A stretch of 64,000 nucleotides of DNA. Origin: CAKSNH01 sp964422725. GTDB taxonomy: Bacteria; Bacillota; Clostridia; UBA1381. The notes beneath the pieces are model-generated. The model ran no database searches, was not told where the DNA came from, and worked only from the letters and a program-made list of their open reading frames with translations. The stretch lies in NCBI GenBank assembly GCA_964422725.1, contig CAYRCC010000006.1, positions 4,661 through 68,660 on the forward strand, given 5' to 3'. The translations under genes and the position numbers were made by a program. Positions 35,960 through 44,468 of this stretch are shown in pieces; position 1 is the first letter of the stretch, and each line of letters begins with the position of its first letter.

Positions 35960-36581
35960 ACGCGTCACCAACCTTGTCAAGCAATTTTTTAAGAGAGCTT
36001 ACCTCCGGCACAAGCACCAAGTAACAGTCAAAATCCTTTCCGTCACCTATAATCTTTTCCTCAATAAGCATAACCTTGTCGCCCATCTGTCCGTACTGCA
36101 CCGCCGGCACCGCCATTATAGAGCCGAGCATATCAATAGAAAAATACGGCACCGACATACCTATTCGCAGTCCCGACAGCGAGGCTATCGCGCTCAAATA
36201 CGAGCCTGCCATAATATTGGCAACCTCCTGAAGAGTGGAAACGTCCACCTCGTTCAAATCGTATATTTCCTCCAAATCGCCGTCGTTTAAAATTTTTACG
36301 ATTTCCTTTGCAAAGCTCTCCTCAAGCACAAACATAATCATACCGTCGATATCCTCGTCCAAGCCGAACAGTATACCCACAACCTGCTGTTCCGCCATAC
36401 CGAGTGCCTCGCTCAAATCGCACAAATCCACCAGATTAACCGTCGGTACGGATATGGTTATCTTTTTTCCCAAAAGGCTGGAAAGCGCCGTTGCGACGTT
36501 GCCCATACCGATATTTCCGATTTCACCGAGTATATCCTTTTGTGTACTTTTTAAATCGTTTAAATCAAAATTCTCCTGCAT
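35943..36581 (-). CDS. cheC: CheY-P phosphatase CheC
   Basis: A 212-residue protein with two D/S-x3-E-x2-N phosphatase motifs (DILGEIGNIGMGN near residue 16 and STLQEVANIMAGSYL near 115). It removes phosphate from CheY and is stimulated by CheD. Start is an ATG behind GGAGGGCGG. It is somewhat basic in position: cheCD sit apart from the other che genes, in a unit whose first two genes are not known chemotaxis genes. Confidence 0.95.
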   Translation of the reverse strand: MQENFDLNDLKSTQKDILGEIGNIGMGNVATALSSLLGKKITISVPTVNLVDLCDLSEALGMAEQQVVGILFGLDEDIDGMIMFVLEESFAKEIVKILNDGDLEEIYDLNEVDVSTLQEVANIMAGSYLSAIASLSGLRIGMSVPYFSIDMLGSIMAVPAVQYGQMGDKVMLIEEKIIGDGKDFDCYLVLVPEVSSLKKLLDKVGDAYGYSY

Positions 36582-36624
36582 TTTCCGCCCTCCAAATCAA
36601 TTTATTTTTTTATTTTCCGCCGCG

Positions 36625-37194
36625 CTACTTTTCGTTTTTGCCGCGCTCGTACATAAACGGGAGCAGCTTTTCATAAATATTAAACTTTTTGTAACTGGCA
36701 AAATAGCCAAGTCCCGCCGCAATCGGCGGCAATGCGTAAATCACGATATGTGCATACCAGAACATACCGCCCTTGTACGGACTCATTATCCCGTTATAAA
36801 TAAAAGTGTAGCACAGGAAAAATCCGTTGTAAAGACTTTTCCACACTCCCAAAAGACCTCCGGCTCCCGACATACTCCACACAATGCGGTACAAAATCCA
36901 AAAAACAAACGTCGAAGCCGAAATTATACCGCCCATCACTATCCCCTTTGCCGGATAACTCTTGGTCTGTGCGTAACCCTTGAGATCGTGTGCCGCAACG
37001 GTATGCGCCTTTGTATACAGTGCGCAGAAATATATCGTCATAAAAATGACGGAATATACAATCTTCCACGTATGCTGTGCCAAAAACCACCAAAACGCTC
37101 CAAATCCGAATATTACCGATATTATCATAACATACAGATGTGTCCAAAACACACTCAGTATCTGTTTTTTCAATGTAATCTCCGCTGACTTCAT
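36625..37194 (-). CDS. Polytopic membrane protein of unknown function in the cheCD unit
   Basis: About 189 residues with roughly five membrane segments (about 11-38, 44-62, 81-105, 118-137, 145-167) and a charged tail (FNIYEKLLPFMYERGKNEK). Aromatic content is high. The ATG at 37194 behind GAGGAG is chosen; the longer frame to 37371 would overlap the upstream gene and is Arg/Cys-rich in a non-protein-like way. It lies 13 bases after the transposase-like gene and 43 before cheC. No family recognised. Confidence 0.75.
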   Translation of the reverse strand: MKSAEITLKKQILSVFWTHLYVMIISVIFGFGAFWWFLAQHTWKIVYSVIFMTIYFCALYTKAHTVAAHDLKGYAQTKSYPAKGIVMGGIISASTFVFWILYRIVWSMSGAGGLLGVWKSLYNGFFLCYTFIYNGIMSPYKGGMFWYAHIVIYALPPIAAGLGYFASYKKFNIYEKLLPFMYERGKNEK

Positions 37195-37207
37195 TTTCTG
37201 CCACTCC

Positions 37208-37699
37208 TCACAACAGCCAAAAATCCATTTGCCGTCTGTCCGGCACACTGTCCGCACCGTCCGCGCAAGGCTCCGGCACGCTCCTAACCGCGCTGTCAGT
37301 CCGCACCGAAACGCTTTTCTCGGTTTTTTTGACCACCTCGCCGTCCCCAAGCTTTGCCGCGGCGCTCTCAAGCTCGTCCGCTCCGACAGGCTCGCTTACA
37401 TAGCGGTCGTAAAAAACCTTTCCCGTCCTTTGGTATGTACGGTTGTAATAACGCGCATAGCTTGTCAGAAACGGCTTCATTGCCGCTCCGATGCTGCCGC
37501 CGTTCGTCATAACAATAAGCTTTGCGCTGTCCTTGCACAGCGAATATGCAATTACCGCTTTTCCGCCGGAAAAATACTTGTCCAGCAATCGCGCAAACTC
37601 GTCGTAATCGCATTTGTTTTTGAAAATAACCCCGTCATTGCCGCGCAGGCATACCGTATAAATACCGCTCGCGCTCACTTTCCTTTTTTCTCTTGCCAT
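37208..37699 (-). CDS. REP-associated tyrosine transposase-like (Y1_Tnp) protein lacking the HUH histidines
   Basis: About 163 residues. Residues 10-105 follow the Y1/RAYT transposase fold: SGIYTVCLRGNDGVIFKNKCDYDEFARLL, IAYSLCKDSAKLIVM, MKPFLTSYARYYNRTYQRTGKVFYDRYVSEPV. Where the family has a His-x-His metal site (NHVHLL), this protein has DSAKLI, so both histidines are lost (Ser58 and Lys60). Tyr residues of the catalytic helix remain (Tyr81, 84, 85). The tail is Ser/Asp/Glu-rich. Nuclease activity is unlikely; DNA or RNA binding is possible. It heads the unit that ends in cheCD. Confidence 0.7.
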   Translation of the reverse strand: MAREKRKVSASGIYTVCLRGNDGVIFKNKCDYDEFARLLDKYFSGGKAVIAYSLCKDSAKLIVMTNGGSIGAAMKPFLTSYARYYNRTYQRTGKVFYDRYVSEPVGADELESAAAKLGDGEVVKKTEKSVSVRTDSAVRSVPEPCADGADSVPDRRQMDFWLL

Positions 37700-37820
37700 C
37701 AACTCACCGTCCGCACTCCGCGCAAATTCACGCGCTTATATTTCAGACCGCAAGCTTATGATTTTGCCGAATTTCTCAAAGTGATTTCAATGTTTGTCCG
37801 CAGTCTGATTTATTTTTACT

Positions 37821-37863
37821 ATTTTATCACAAAAAAACATTTTTGTACACCGCTATTGTACAA
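37821..37863 (-). promoter_or_regulatory. Promoter and palindrome for the transposase-like/cheCD unit
   Basis: On the minus strand TGTACA (37849-37844) and TAAAAT (37826-37821) are 17 bases apart. The -35 is part of an inverted repeat TTGTACA-N7-TGTACAA (37843-37863), a possible operator. The start codon is about 120 bases downstream. Confidence 0.45.
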
Positions 37864-37915
37864 TTTAATTAAATTTGTTCACTTTTTATACATTTCACGC
37901 CCGAAATCCGCCGTT

Positions 37916-38611
37916 TCACAGTCCGGCAAGCTCGCGTATAACCTCGCCGGCTATGATAAGTCCGGCAGCGGACGGCACAAACGAAATACTCGCCGGAGTA
38001 CGGCCGCCGTCCGCACTTTTTACAGGCTTTCTGACCTCCTCCGCCGAATACAAAACTTTCAGCCGCTCCACGCCCCTATTTTTCAGCTCGCGCCGCATAA
38101 CCCGACAAACCGGACAAACCGACGTTTTGTAAATATCAGTTATTTCAAATCGCGTAGGGTCCAGCTTGTTTCCCGTACCCATACTGCTTATAAGCGGTAT
38201 TCCCATTTCTTTTGCGCGCACGGCTATGTCAATTTTTGCGCTTATCGTGTCAATCGCGTCTACTATATAGTCATACTCATTTTCCCAGATATCTCCGGTG
38301 TCATTCGGCAGATAGAAATGCTTGTATTCTCTGACCTGCGCATTTGGGTTTATGTCGGCTATCCGCTCACGCATAACCTCGGTTTTCGCTCTGCCGACAG
38401 TGCTCAAAAGCGCAATTATCTGACGGTTTATATTGCTTTCGCTCACCGTATCGCCGTCCACTATTGTAATTCTGCCGACACCGCCGCGCGCGAGTGCCTC
38501 ACATACAAAGCTCCCCACTCCGCCCACGCCGAACACTATTACGTGTTTCCGCGCAAGCCGCGCCACCCGTTCATCACCTATCAGCATTTTTTCGCGCTCA
38601 AATATATCCAT
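37916..38611 (-). CDS. tcdA: tRNA threonylcarbamoyladenosine dehydratase (TcdA/CsdL), ThiF/E1-like
   Basis: About 231 residues with a Rossmann motif HVIVFGVGGVGSFVCEALARGGVGRITIVDGDTVSESNINRQ, a catalytic Cys region (KTSVCPVCRVMRREL, a zinc-type CxxC) and a C-terminal hydrophobic helix. This matches TcdA, which cyclises t6A in tRNA with ATP. The ATG at 38611 is preferred to the TTG at 38620. It is divergent from the ATPase gene. Other E1-like enzymes (MoeB/ThiF) are less likely by the N-terminus. Confidence 0.88.
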   Translation of the reverse strand: MDIFEREKMLIGDERVARLARKHVIVFGVGGVGSFVCEALARGGVGRITIVDGDTVSESNINRQIIALLSTVGRAKTEVMRERIADINPNAQVREYKHFYLPNDTGDIWENEYDYIVDAIDTISAKIDIAVRAKEMGIPLISSMGTGNKLDPTRFEITDIYKTSVCPVCRVMRRELKNRGVERLKVLYSAEEVRKPVKSADGGRTPASISFVPSAAGLIIAGEVIRELAGL

Positions 38612-38687
38612 AAACTCCAACCCCCCGATATTGATATGTATATATAAATTCTATCACAAATATAATAACCGCACAAGACAGTTAAAT

Positions 38688-38749
38688 AAATTAGGAATTA
38701 AAAACTCCTCACTCCACACTCCACACTCCTCACTCCACGCTCCTAATTT
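38688..38749. repeat. Heptanucleotide tandem array with flanking inverted repeat
   Basis: Five head-to-tail heptamers, ACTCCTC or ACTCCAC, run from 38704 to 38738, followed by GCTCC. They are framed by AAATTAGGA (38688-38696) and TCCTAATTT (38741-38749), a 9-bp inverted repeat. It lies between divergent tcdA and the ATPase gene. No coding potential. Confidence 0.8.
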
Positions 38750-38797
38750 TTTACGTATTATTTTCCTTTTCACAGAATAACCTTTAATAAATCAGAA

Positions 38798-38825
38798 ATT
38801 TCTAATTTCTCATTTCTAATCTTTA
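38798..38825. repeat. Second heptanucleotide array upstream of the ATPase gene
   Basis: Three heptamers ATTTCTA, ATTTCTC, ATTTCTA (38798-38818) and a diverged fourth, ATCTTTA (38819-38825), lie just before the ribosome site of the ATPase gene. The period matches that of the array at 38704-38738. Confidence 0.7.
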
Positions 38826-38840
38826 ACGGGGGGAAAATAA

Positions 38841-41420
38841 ATGATATGGCATAACCTTACTGTCGCACAAACCGCACAACTGCTCAACTCCGACCCGAAA
38901 AACGGTCTTTCGCAGTCCGACGCACTTTCGCGCCTTAAAGAAAACGGCGAAAACAAGCTTGACGAGAAGAAACCGCCGTCCTTCCTTTCGCGGTTTGCCG
39001 CACAGTTTAACGACTTTATGATTATAATACTGCTCGCCGCCGCGGCTATATCGTTCGCGCTTTCGCTTATACGCGGCGAAACCGACTTTGCCGACCCTGT
39101 TATTATACTCGTAATTGTAGTTTTAAATGCACTTTTGGGAGTGATACAGGAAAGCCGCGCCGAAAAGGCTCTTGAGGCACTGAAAAAAATATCCGCACCG
39201 ACCGCCACGGTAATCCGCGGCGGCAAAATGTGCACAATACCGGCCGCACACGTGGTTACGGGCGACTTGCTCTGTCTGCATGCCGGTGACCTGATTGCCG
39301 CCGATGCGCGGCTTGTCACCTGTGAAAATCTGCAAACCGATGAGTCGTCGCTCACAGGCGAATCCACTCCCGTATCCAAAGACTGCCAAAGCGTGCTTGC
39401 ACCGTCCACACCGCCTGCCGACCGTTCAAACCTTGTTTTGTCGTCAAGCTCGGTGCTCACCGGTCACGCAACCGCAATTGCGGTGCGCACGGGTATGCAG
39501 ACCGAAGTGGGACGTATTGCCGATATGATAATGTCGGTGCAAAGCGAACAAACCCCATTGCAGAAAAAGCTCTCAGATGTCGGAAAGGTTCTCGGCATAT
39601 CCGCGCTGCTCATATGCGCATTGGTGTTTGTACTCGGCATTTTCCGCTCCGTCGCGCCGTTTGAAATGTTTATGACATCGGTAAGTCTTGCGGTGGCGGC
39701 AATTCCGGAGGGGCTTGCCGCAATAGTTACCATAATGCTTGCTATCGGCGTACAGCGTATGGTGCGAAAAAACGCAATTATACGCAACCTGCCGTCGGTG
39801 GAAACACTGGGCAGTGCCTCCGTTATATGTTCCGACAAAACCGGCACGCTCACGCAGAACAAAATGAAAGTTACGCGGATAGAGAGCAATGACGACCTTT
39901 TAACGCTGACCCTTGCCGCGCTGTGCTGTAACTGCACCTCCGACGGCGATACTCTCGGCGCAAGTCCGACCGAGCGCGCAATTATAACCGCCGCCGAAAA
40001 CAGCGGTCTTTCAAAATCCGCCCTCGACAAAGCGTATCCGCGCATTTCTGAAATTCCGTTCGACTCAAACCGCAAGCTGATGTCAACCGCAAACCGTTAC
40101 GAGAAATCGCGCCGTATGATTACCAAAGGCGCACCCGACATACTCATAAGCCGCTGTACGCATTACTTTGACGGCAAAAACCGCATACCCCTCGACAGCG
40201 CAAAACGCGCCCAAATCATCGCCGCAAATGCGGATATGGCAAACAAGGCGCTCAGGGTAATCGCTGTCGGTTTCCGCGATTTGGGCGAAAGCGAAAAGCC
40301 TGTCGAGGCAAATCTTACCTTTGTCGGACTTATCGGTATGATTGACCCGCCGCGCCCGGAAGTTGTTTCGGCTGTTGCGGTTTGCAAAAAAGCGGGCATA
40401 CGCCCCGTTATGATTACCGGCGACCACATACTCACCGCCGCCGCAATAGCGCGCGAAATAGGAATTATGGACGAAAAATCAAATGCTATGACAGGGGCGG
40501 AGCTTGACCGGCTGAGTCAGGCACAGCTTGAAAAAACCATAAGAAATTACAGTGTATTCGCAAGAGTAACTCCCGAACATAAGGTACGTATTGTAAAGGC
40601 GTGGAAAGCTGTCGGGGAAACGGTTGCAATGACGGGCGACGGTGTAAACGATGCGCCCGCGCTCAAGGCGGCGGATATAGGCTGTGCAATGGGTATAACC
40701 GGTACGGACGTTGCAAAGGGTGCGGCGGATATGATTTTAACCGACGACAATTTTGCCACAATTGTGGAGGCGGTACGTCAGGGGCGCGGAATATACGCAA
40801 ACATAAAAAAGGCTGTACAATTCCTGCTGTCAAGCAATATCGGCGAAATTCTCACTGTTTTTGCCGGACTTATGCTCAACCGCACCTCACCGCTCGCGGC
40901 AATACAGCTTTTATGGGTTAATCTCGTCACCGATTCACTTCCGGCAATCGCGCTCGGACTTGACCCCGCGGATAAATTCGTAATGCAGCGGCCGCCGCAC
41001 AGCTCGCGCAAGGGACTGTTTGCTGACGGACTCGGCGGAATCATTGTGCTTGAGGGGTTAATGATAGGTGCGCTTGCGCTTGTTGCGTTTTCTGTCGGCG
41101 CGAGTATTTTTGACGGATACGGACACGACGCGCTTACAGGGCGCACAATGGCGTTTTGCGTACTCAGTCTGTCACAGCTTGTTCACGCATTTAATATGCG
41201 CAGTGAACACTCGCTGTTTTCCGTCGGAATTTTTACCAACAAGTATCTTATAGGTGCGTTTCTGGCAGGTGTTCTGCTGCAGGTGTCGGTAGTCAACACG
41301 GCATTTGCGGCGGCTGTATTCAAGGTCGCGCCGCTCAATGCGGAGCAATGGCTGATAGTTGCTTTTTTGTCGTTTTTACCGTTGGCAATAGTGGAACTGT
41401 CAAAGCGGTTTCAAAATTGA
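38841..41420 (+). CDS. Cation-transporting P-type ATPase (P2A/Ca2+ type)
   Basis: An 859-residue P2-type ATPase with an N-terminal cation-ATPase domain (SQSDALSRLKENGENKLDEKK), TGES (LTGESTPVSKD), PEGL in the fourth membrane helix (AIPEGLAAIVTIML), phosphorylation site CSDKTGTLTQNKMKV, and hinge MTGDGVNDAPALKAADIGCAMG. About ten membrane segments are expected. PEGL and length fit bacterial calcium pumps such as LMCA1. Substrate is inferred. Start ATG behind GGGGGG. A strong terminator follows at 41467. Confidence 0.93.
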   Translation: MIWHNLTVAQTAQLLNSDPKNGLSQSDALSRLKENGENKLDEKKPPSFLSRFAAQFNDFMIIILLAAAAISFALSLIRGETDFADPVIILVIVVLNALLGVIQESRAEKALEALKKISAPTATVIRGGKMCTIPAAHVVTGDLLCLHAGDLIAADARLVTCENLQTDESSLTGESTPVSKDCQSVLAPSTPPADRSNLVLSSSSVLTGHATAIAVRTGMQTEVGRIADMIMSVQSEQTPLQKKLSDVGKVLGISALLICALVFVLGIFRSVAPFEMFMTSVSLAVAAIPEGLAAIVTIMLAIGVQRMVRKNAIIRNLPSVETLGSASVICSDKTGTLTQNKMKVTRIESNDDLLTLTLAALCCNCTSDGDTLGASPTERAIITAAENSGLSKSALDKAYPRISEIPFDSNRKLMSTANRYEKSRRMITKGAPDILISRCTHYFDGKNRIPLDSAKRAQIIAANADMANKALRVIAVGFRDLGESEKPVEANLTFVGLIGMIDPPRPEVVSAVAVCKKAGIRPVMITGDHILTAAAIAREIGIMDEKSNAMTGAELDRLSQAQLEKTIRNYSVFARVTPEHKVRIVKAWKAVGETVAMTGDGVNDAPALKAADIGCAMGITGTDVAKGAADMILTDDNFATIVEAVRQGRGIYANIKKAVQFLLSSNIGEILTVFAGLMLNRTSPLAAIQLLWVNLVTDSLPAIALGLDPADKFVMQRPPHSSRKGLFADGLGGIIVLEGLMIGALALVAFSVGASIFDGYGHDALTGRTMAFCVLSLSQLVHAFNMRSEHSLFSVGIFTNKYLIGAFLAGVLLQVSVVNTAFAAAVFKVAPLNAEQWLIVAFLSFLPLAIVELSKRFQN

Positions 41421-41466
41421 CCGCAAAATGATTTTCAAACATTACATAAAACAGTCCCGTAAAAAC

Positions 41467-41516
41467 AAAAAACTCCCGAAACACAGCTTGATTTTGCTGT
41501 GTTTCGGGAGTTTTTT
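41467..41516 (+). terminator. Strong Rho-independent terminator after the P-type ATPase
   Basis: A perfect 21-bp stem (AAAAAACTCCCGAAACACAGC with its complement) with an eight-base loop, ending in TTTTTT on the plus strand. The A-run on the other arm makes it able to act on both strands. It lies 46 bases after the ATPase stop. Confidence 0.92.
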
Positions 41517-41675
41517 GCGCAATATTTTTTTTGAAAGCTATTTTACCGCAACCCTATTCGGCGTGCAGACTTATCGGTTTTGTTTGTTTCGCCGTCTGCG
41601 GACAGCGATTTACGGCTCTGCCTTAAAATCCGCAAACTGCCGAACAGTTCCGACAAACTCATTTTTTACAGTCTA

Positions 41676-41699
41676 AAGGGGCATATTTCTACGCCCCTT
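41676..41699 (-). terminator. Weak hairpin after the chemoreceptor gene
   Basis: AAGGGGC and GCCCCTT arms lie just past the receptor stop (41707), with a ten-base loop. Only a short T-run follows on the minus strand. The bidirectional terminator at 41467-41516 may back it up. Confidence 0.45.
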
Positions 41700-41706
41700 C
41701 AATAAA

Positions 41707-43887
41707 TCAATATTTATCGTCATACGAAACCGTATCCGCCGTAAAACTCATACCGGCGAACGGGTCTTCCTCAAACTCCGCACCGTCGCCGGACTGCTCG
41801 TCAAACGGCTGTGCAAAATCAAACCCAAAACTCGACTGCTCATCTTTCGCAAGCTTAAACCTGGAAACAATGTTCTCCAAAACCTGTGCAAGTCCGGACA
41901 ACTCCTCACTTGCCGCCGCACTCTCCTCTGCTGTGGCAGAATTAGTCTGTATGACTCTCGAAATCTCGTCAACGCTGACTACAACCTTAGATGCCGCCTC
42001 AGCCTGTGAGTTTGATGCGTCCGCAATTTGCTCTATCTTTTCCGTAACCTCGTTTACAAGCTCAACAACCCGTTCAAATTCTCTGCTCGTTTCATTGGCA
42101 AGGCTAACGCCCGACTCAACAATTTCAACCGTATCCTCAATCAATTCGCCCGTTTCCTGTGCCGCCGCCGCGCTCTTAACGGCAAGATTTCTCACTTCCT
42201 CCGCAACTATCGCAAAGCCTTTGCCGTGCGAACCGGCTCTTGCCGCCTCGACTGTAGCGTTCAGCGCAAGTATATTGGTCTGGAATGCAAAATTGTCTAT
42301 CGTCTTAACTACTTTTTCCATCTTAACCGTCATTTCGTTAATCCTAGCCATAGCCTCGCTCAGACTCGCCATCGTATTCTGACCTTCAACCACAATTTTA
42401 TTTGAGTCAAGTGCCAAATTGCTTGCCGCCGTCGCATACTGCGCATTGTTTGAAATCTGCCCCGTAATATCTTTAACCAAATCCGACAGCTGTTCAATCT
42501 CGCTCGCCTGCTCCGTAGCACCCTGACTGAGTGCCTGTGCGCCGTCGGAAACCTGACTCGCACCGCCGGAAACTTCCTCCGCCGACACCATAATATTCGC
42601 CATCGACTGATTAATTTCCTTGCATATATGAATGAGCGACTGCTTAATCTGTACCAAATCACCCTTATATTCAAGTGTCGGACGTGCTGTCAGGTCACCC
42701 CTTGCAATGGATTCAAGCACGTCGTCCATCTCTCCTATGTACTGCTTGAGCATCTCCGACGTACCCTCAAGTGCGCTTGCAAGCTCGCCTATTTCGTCCT
42801 TTGACTTTACTCCGAGGTCAAGTCTTTCACTGCGGCTGAGTCCTATGTCGCCGCTGCTTATTCTGTTTGCCGCCATAGTTACTTTTTTAATAGGATTGCT
42901 CAATATCCTCTTAACGAACCAAAGCGCAAAAATCACAAATATTATTGTGACAACCGTGGTTATGAGTGAGGTGGTAAGTCTTAATCTGTTCGCTTTGGCA
43001 ACCGCCTCCTGTGTCGACACACCGCTGAACAGCATACCAACCGTCTTATTCTCATTATCCACAATTGGCGAATATACAGACGCATAGTTGTGTCCGAACA
43101 GCTTGTTCTGCAAAGCCATATCCTCCTGACCTTCCATAACATGCTTTATTACGTCATCGGCCGCCTTAGTACCCACTACCTCGTTGCCGTTATTGTCGCG
43201 CAGTGTCGACACTACACGCGTATCGTCAACGAAAATGGTATATTGGTGTCCGTGCGAGTCGTGCAATGTGTTTATCGTCTTGCCGCCCGCCAAATCGTCA
43301 CAGGTGATTATCGCACCCACAACATTGCCGTCTGCCCTTATCGGCACCGCAACCGCGTGTACCAGCTGTGACTGAAAGTCCTTTATGTATGTGTTACTGC
43401 TGCCGCCGCCGAGTGCGTTTTTGATAAGCGAAATTTGACTGTAGTCCTCCCCTACACTGCCCGATGCGGAATTATACACAGACTTACCCTCCGCATCAAC
43501 AACAATCGTAAAGCTGATCTTGTCCGTAGACAACATAGAGTCTATACTTTTTTCTATGTTTTTTGTATCCTTGTTTTGAACAAACTCCTGCACACCCTCG
43601 TCAGCCGCAATCATCTCCGACACTGCCGCCATTTCAGCCGCACTGGACGTTAAATAGTCCTTGAGAGTCAGCATACCCTGTCTTCCGTTTTCAAGCAGCT
43701 GTTCCTCGATAAGATTAATGTAAAATCTTACCGCTGTCGTGTTACAGGTCGAAACAACCAGCATCATAACAATTGACATAATTGATACCTTTGCGCCCAA
43801 AGTGTTGAGCTTACTAAGTATGCTCTTTTTCTTTTTTGTACTGTTCTGCATTTCAATTTTTCCGCCGTTTTTAGACATAAAGCCCAT
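41707..43887 (-). CDS. Methyl-accepting chemotaxis protein
   Basis: A 726-residue receptor: membrane segments at about 33-55 and 302-325, an extracellular sensor between them (single-Cache-like, with VVDAEGKSVYNSASGSVG and VGAIITCDDLAGG), a HAMP region (about 325-390), and a signalling domain with the tip AFQTNILALNATVEAARAGSHGKGFAIVAEEVRNLA. Ligand unknown. The last 45 residues form an acidic, aromatic tail without the usual NWETF pentapeptide. Internal starts at 43878 and 43851 (MQNSTKKKK) are alternatives. It follows cheW by about 72 bases. Confidence 0.95.
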   Translation of the reverse strand: MGFMSKNGGKIEMQNSTKKKKSILSKLNTLGAKVSIMSIVMMLVVSTCNTTAVRFYINLIEEQLLENGRQGMLTLKDYLTSSAAEMAAVSEMIAADEGVQEFVQNKDTKNIEKSIDSMLSTDKISFTIVVDAEGKSVYNSASGSVGEDYSQISLIKNALGGGSSNTYIKDFQSQLVHAVAVPIRADGNVVGAIITCDDLAGGKTINTLHDSHGHQYTIFVDDTRVVSTLRDNNGNEVVGTKAADDVIKHVMEGQEDMALQNKLFGHNYASVYSPIVDNENKTVGMLFSGVSTQEAVAKANRLRLTTSLITTVVTIIFVIFALWFVKRILSNPIKKVTMAANRISSGDIGLSRSERLDLGVKSKDEIGELASALEGTSEMLKQYIGEMDDVLESIARGDLTARPTLEYKGDLVQIKQSLIHICKEINQSMANIMVSAEEVSGGASQVSDGAQALSQGATEQASEIEQLSDLVKDITGQISNNAQYATAASNLALDSNKIVVEGQNTMASLSEAMARINEMTVKMEKVVKTIDNFAFQTNILALNATVEAARAGSHGKGFAIVAEEVRNLAVKSAAAAQETGELIEDTVEIVESGVSLANETSREFERVVELVNEVTEKIEQIADASNSQAEAASKVVVSVDEISRVIQTNSATAEESAAASEELSGLAQVLENIVSRFKLAKDEQSSFGFDFAQPFDEQSGDGAEFEEDPFAGMSFTADTVSYDDKY

Positions 43888-43959
43888 CTCTTAATCAAAC
43901 CCCACTTAATTTATTCATTTTATACCTATAAACTTATATTAATGCTCTGTAAATCTTCC

Positions 43960-44454
43960 TTAATTGTCTTTCATTATCACGGATACCTTTTCCGAATCAA
44001 ACACTTTTGTAGGATCCAGAATCATAACAATTTTACCGTCCGCACGCGCCACTCCCTCAACAAAGTTGTTAGCATAGCTTTCTGTCGCCTTAGGTGCAGG
44101 CGATACTCCGCACTCGGCAAAATCGGTTATATCCGACACTCTGTCCACCAATATACCGTAATGACTGCCGTTATAATCCGTAATTATGCAATAATTGTTT
44201 TTGTCAACCTGAGTGTTGCCGCTGCCGAGTATCATTCTGAAATCAATAATGGTTACAGTCATACCGCGCAAATCAACCACGCCCCTCGCAAAATCCGGAT
44301 ACCCCGGAACGGGAGTAATCGACGAAATAGAAACTATTTCTTCAATATATTTTATATGCATTGCGTATTTGCCGTCATCAATATCAAATAAAATATACTT
44401 ATTCGCCTCGTCCTCAAACATATCCTCATCATCTGTCGAAACATCGTAATTCAT
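43960..44454 (-). CDS. cheW: Chemotaxis coupling protein CheW
   Basis: A 164-residue CheW-domain protein (NKYILFDIDDGKYAMHIKYIEEIVSISSITPVPGYPDFARGVVDLRGMTVTIIDFR), with an extended acidic N-terminus (STDDEDMFEDEAN). It links receptors to CheA. ATG at 44454 behind GAGGTGAT. It sits between cheB and the receptor; a second cheW is at 46614. Confidence 0.93.
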   Translation of the reverse strand: MNYDVSTDDEDMFEDEANKYILFDIDDGKYAMHIKYIEEIVSISSITPVPGYPDFARGVVDLRGMTVTIIDFRMILGSGNTQVDKNNYCIITDYNGSHYGILVDRVSDITDFAECGVSPAPKATESYANNFVEGVARADGKIVMILDPTKVFDSEKVSVIMKDN

Positions 44455-44468
44455 AAATATCACCTCAC

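Noticed and set aside
36980..38647. Long plus-strand open frame opposite the membrane protein, transposase-like and tcdA genes
   Set aside because: It is antisense to genes with clear family matches; its residues are rich in Arg/His/Cys as in shadow frames.
38816..39460. Minus-strand open frame opposite the ATPase start
   Set aside because: Shadow of the ATPase gene, whose TGES and phosphorylation motifs are in the plus frame.
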